5,727 nucleotides of DNA, taken from the NCBI GenBank assembly GCA_041600915.1, contig JBFIJC010000259.1, positions 1 through 5,727 of the forward strand. The letters run 5' to 3'. The notes below the pieces were generated by a model. It was not told the origin of the DNA. It did not search any database and saw only the letters and a program-made list of their open reading frames with translations. The DNA comes from Nitrogeniibacter sp041600915. GTDB lineage: Bacteria; Pseudomonadota; Gammaproteobacteria; Burkholderiales; Rhodocyclaceae. Below, in pieces: positions 5,301 to 5,727 of this stretch (within the stretch, counting starts at the first letter, position 1; every line of letters starts with the position of its first letter). The translations under genes and the position numbers were made by a program.

Positions 5301-5727
5301 ATGAATCCCATACTCGACAATATTCTCTGGCACGCCTTGTCCGGGCCGCACGCCAAATATTCGGTGGGGACGGACAGCGTGCGTCGCTACGCGCCTGGCT
5401 TCTCACCGATCATCGGATTTGCCGATATGGCGCAACCCGACCTCGCGGCGATCAAGCCATTTTGCAAGGCAGGCGAGCGTTTCTATTGCGCCGGCTGGAC
5501 CGGTGTGGTGCCGGCGGGTTGGCGGCTTGAGGCCGAATCCAGCATGTTTCGCATGCTGTGGGCGGGTGGGGTGCCGGCCGACGACGCGCCTGACGAAACC
5601 GGATTGCTGCCATTAAGTGCCGGGCACGCCGAGGCGGCGCTTGCGCTCGCCACGCTGACCAATCCAGGCCCCTTTGGCCTGCGCACTCTGGAGCTGGGCG
5701 AGTATCTCGGCTGCTTCGACAATGGGC
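5301..5727 (+). CDS. GNAT-family N-acetyltransferase, N-terminal part (runs off the window)
   Basis: An open frame starts at ATG 5301 and stays open for 142 codons to the window edge, so the stop and C-terminal half are missing. The visible part begins NPILDNILWHALSGPHA (residues 2-18), then RRYAPGFSPI (28-37). It later shows the LTNPGPFGLRTLELGEYLG segment (about 115-133), a pattern I recognise from a group of GNAT acetyltransferases. These transfer acetyl from acetyl-CoA to an amine, with an unknown substrate here. The acetyl-CoA-binding motif (R/Q-x-x-G-x-G/A) would lie beyond the edge, so the call rests on N-terminal similarity only. The gene begins 27 bases after the hydrolase stop, in the same reading frame, with no strong ribosome binding site; only a weak GGA occurs before the start. 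Cotranscription with the hydrolase is likely. Confidence 0.75.
   Translation, partial: MNPILDNILWHALSGPHAKYSVGTDSVRRYAPGFSPIIGFADMAQPDLAAIKPFCKAGERFYCAGWTGVVPAGWRLEAESSMFRMLWAGGVPADDAPDETGLLPLSAGHAEAALALATLTNPGPFGLRTLELGEYLGCFDNG

Noticed and set aside
4419..5351. Long open frame on the - strand opposite the hydrolase (310 codons), longer than the gene itself
   Set aside because: The translation is basic and low in recognisable structure, while the + strand has a full catalytic triad; the overlap also runs into the acetyltransferase start.
1..5727. Search for CRISPR arrays, insertion sequences, tRNA or rRNA genes, and phage or defence genes
   Set aside because: No regularly spaced repeats, transposase motifs, cloverleaf sequences or rRNA stretches were seen, and the space is nearly filled by metabolic and transport genes.

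Overview
This 5.7-kb window is GC-rich and gene-dense, and every gene lies on the + strand. Codon use (heavy GCC, CTG and GGC) and the protein families suggest a betaproteobacterium, perhaps of the Azoarcus/Thauera/Rhodocyclales type. That placement is inferred from composition and protein style; there is no rRNA or other phylogenetic marker to confirm it.

Positions 5-3280 hold a complete four-gene ABC importer of the PhnD/PhnC/PhnE class, in the order binding protein, ATPase, permease, permease. The genes are tightly coupled: a 5-nt gap, then an ATGA overlap, then a TGATG overlap. They are almost certainly one operon whose promoter lies upstream of the window. No C-P lyase, phosphonatase or phosphite dehydrogenase gene is present here. 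The binding protein most resembles, from memory, the PhnD-like subgroup named 'putative selenate ABC transporter substrate-binding protein'. An oxyanion other than phosphonate, possibly selenate, is therefore a reasonable candidate substrate, but nothing in the window proves it.

A 116-nt gap (3281-3396) carries two overlapping, mutually exclusive hairpins just after the last permease. It also holds a strong ribosome binding site for the next gene, a small VOC-fold (glyoxalase/extradiol-dioxygenase-like) metalloprotein at 3397-3819. A second gap of 120 nt (3820-3939) precedes a YbaK/EbsC-type aminoacyl-tRNA deacylase (3940-4422). That gene is followed after 11 nt by an alpha/beta hydrolase with a hydrophobic N-terminus (4434-5273). 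After a further 27 nt comes the start of a GNAT N-acetyltransferase (5301 onward) that runs off the window edge. These last three probably form a second transcription unit.

The window contains no tRNA, rRNA, mobile element, CRISPR array or long repeat that I can see, and no gene-free stretch over 300 nt. It reads mostly as ordinary chromosomal sequence. The most interesting open question is the substrate of the importer.
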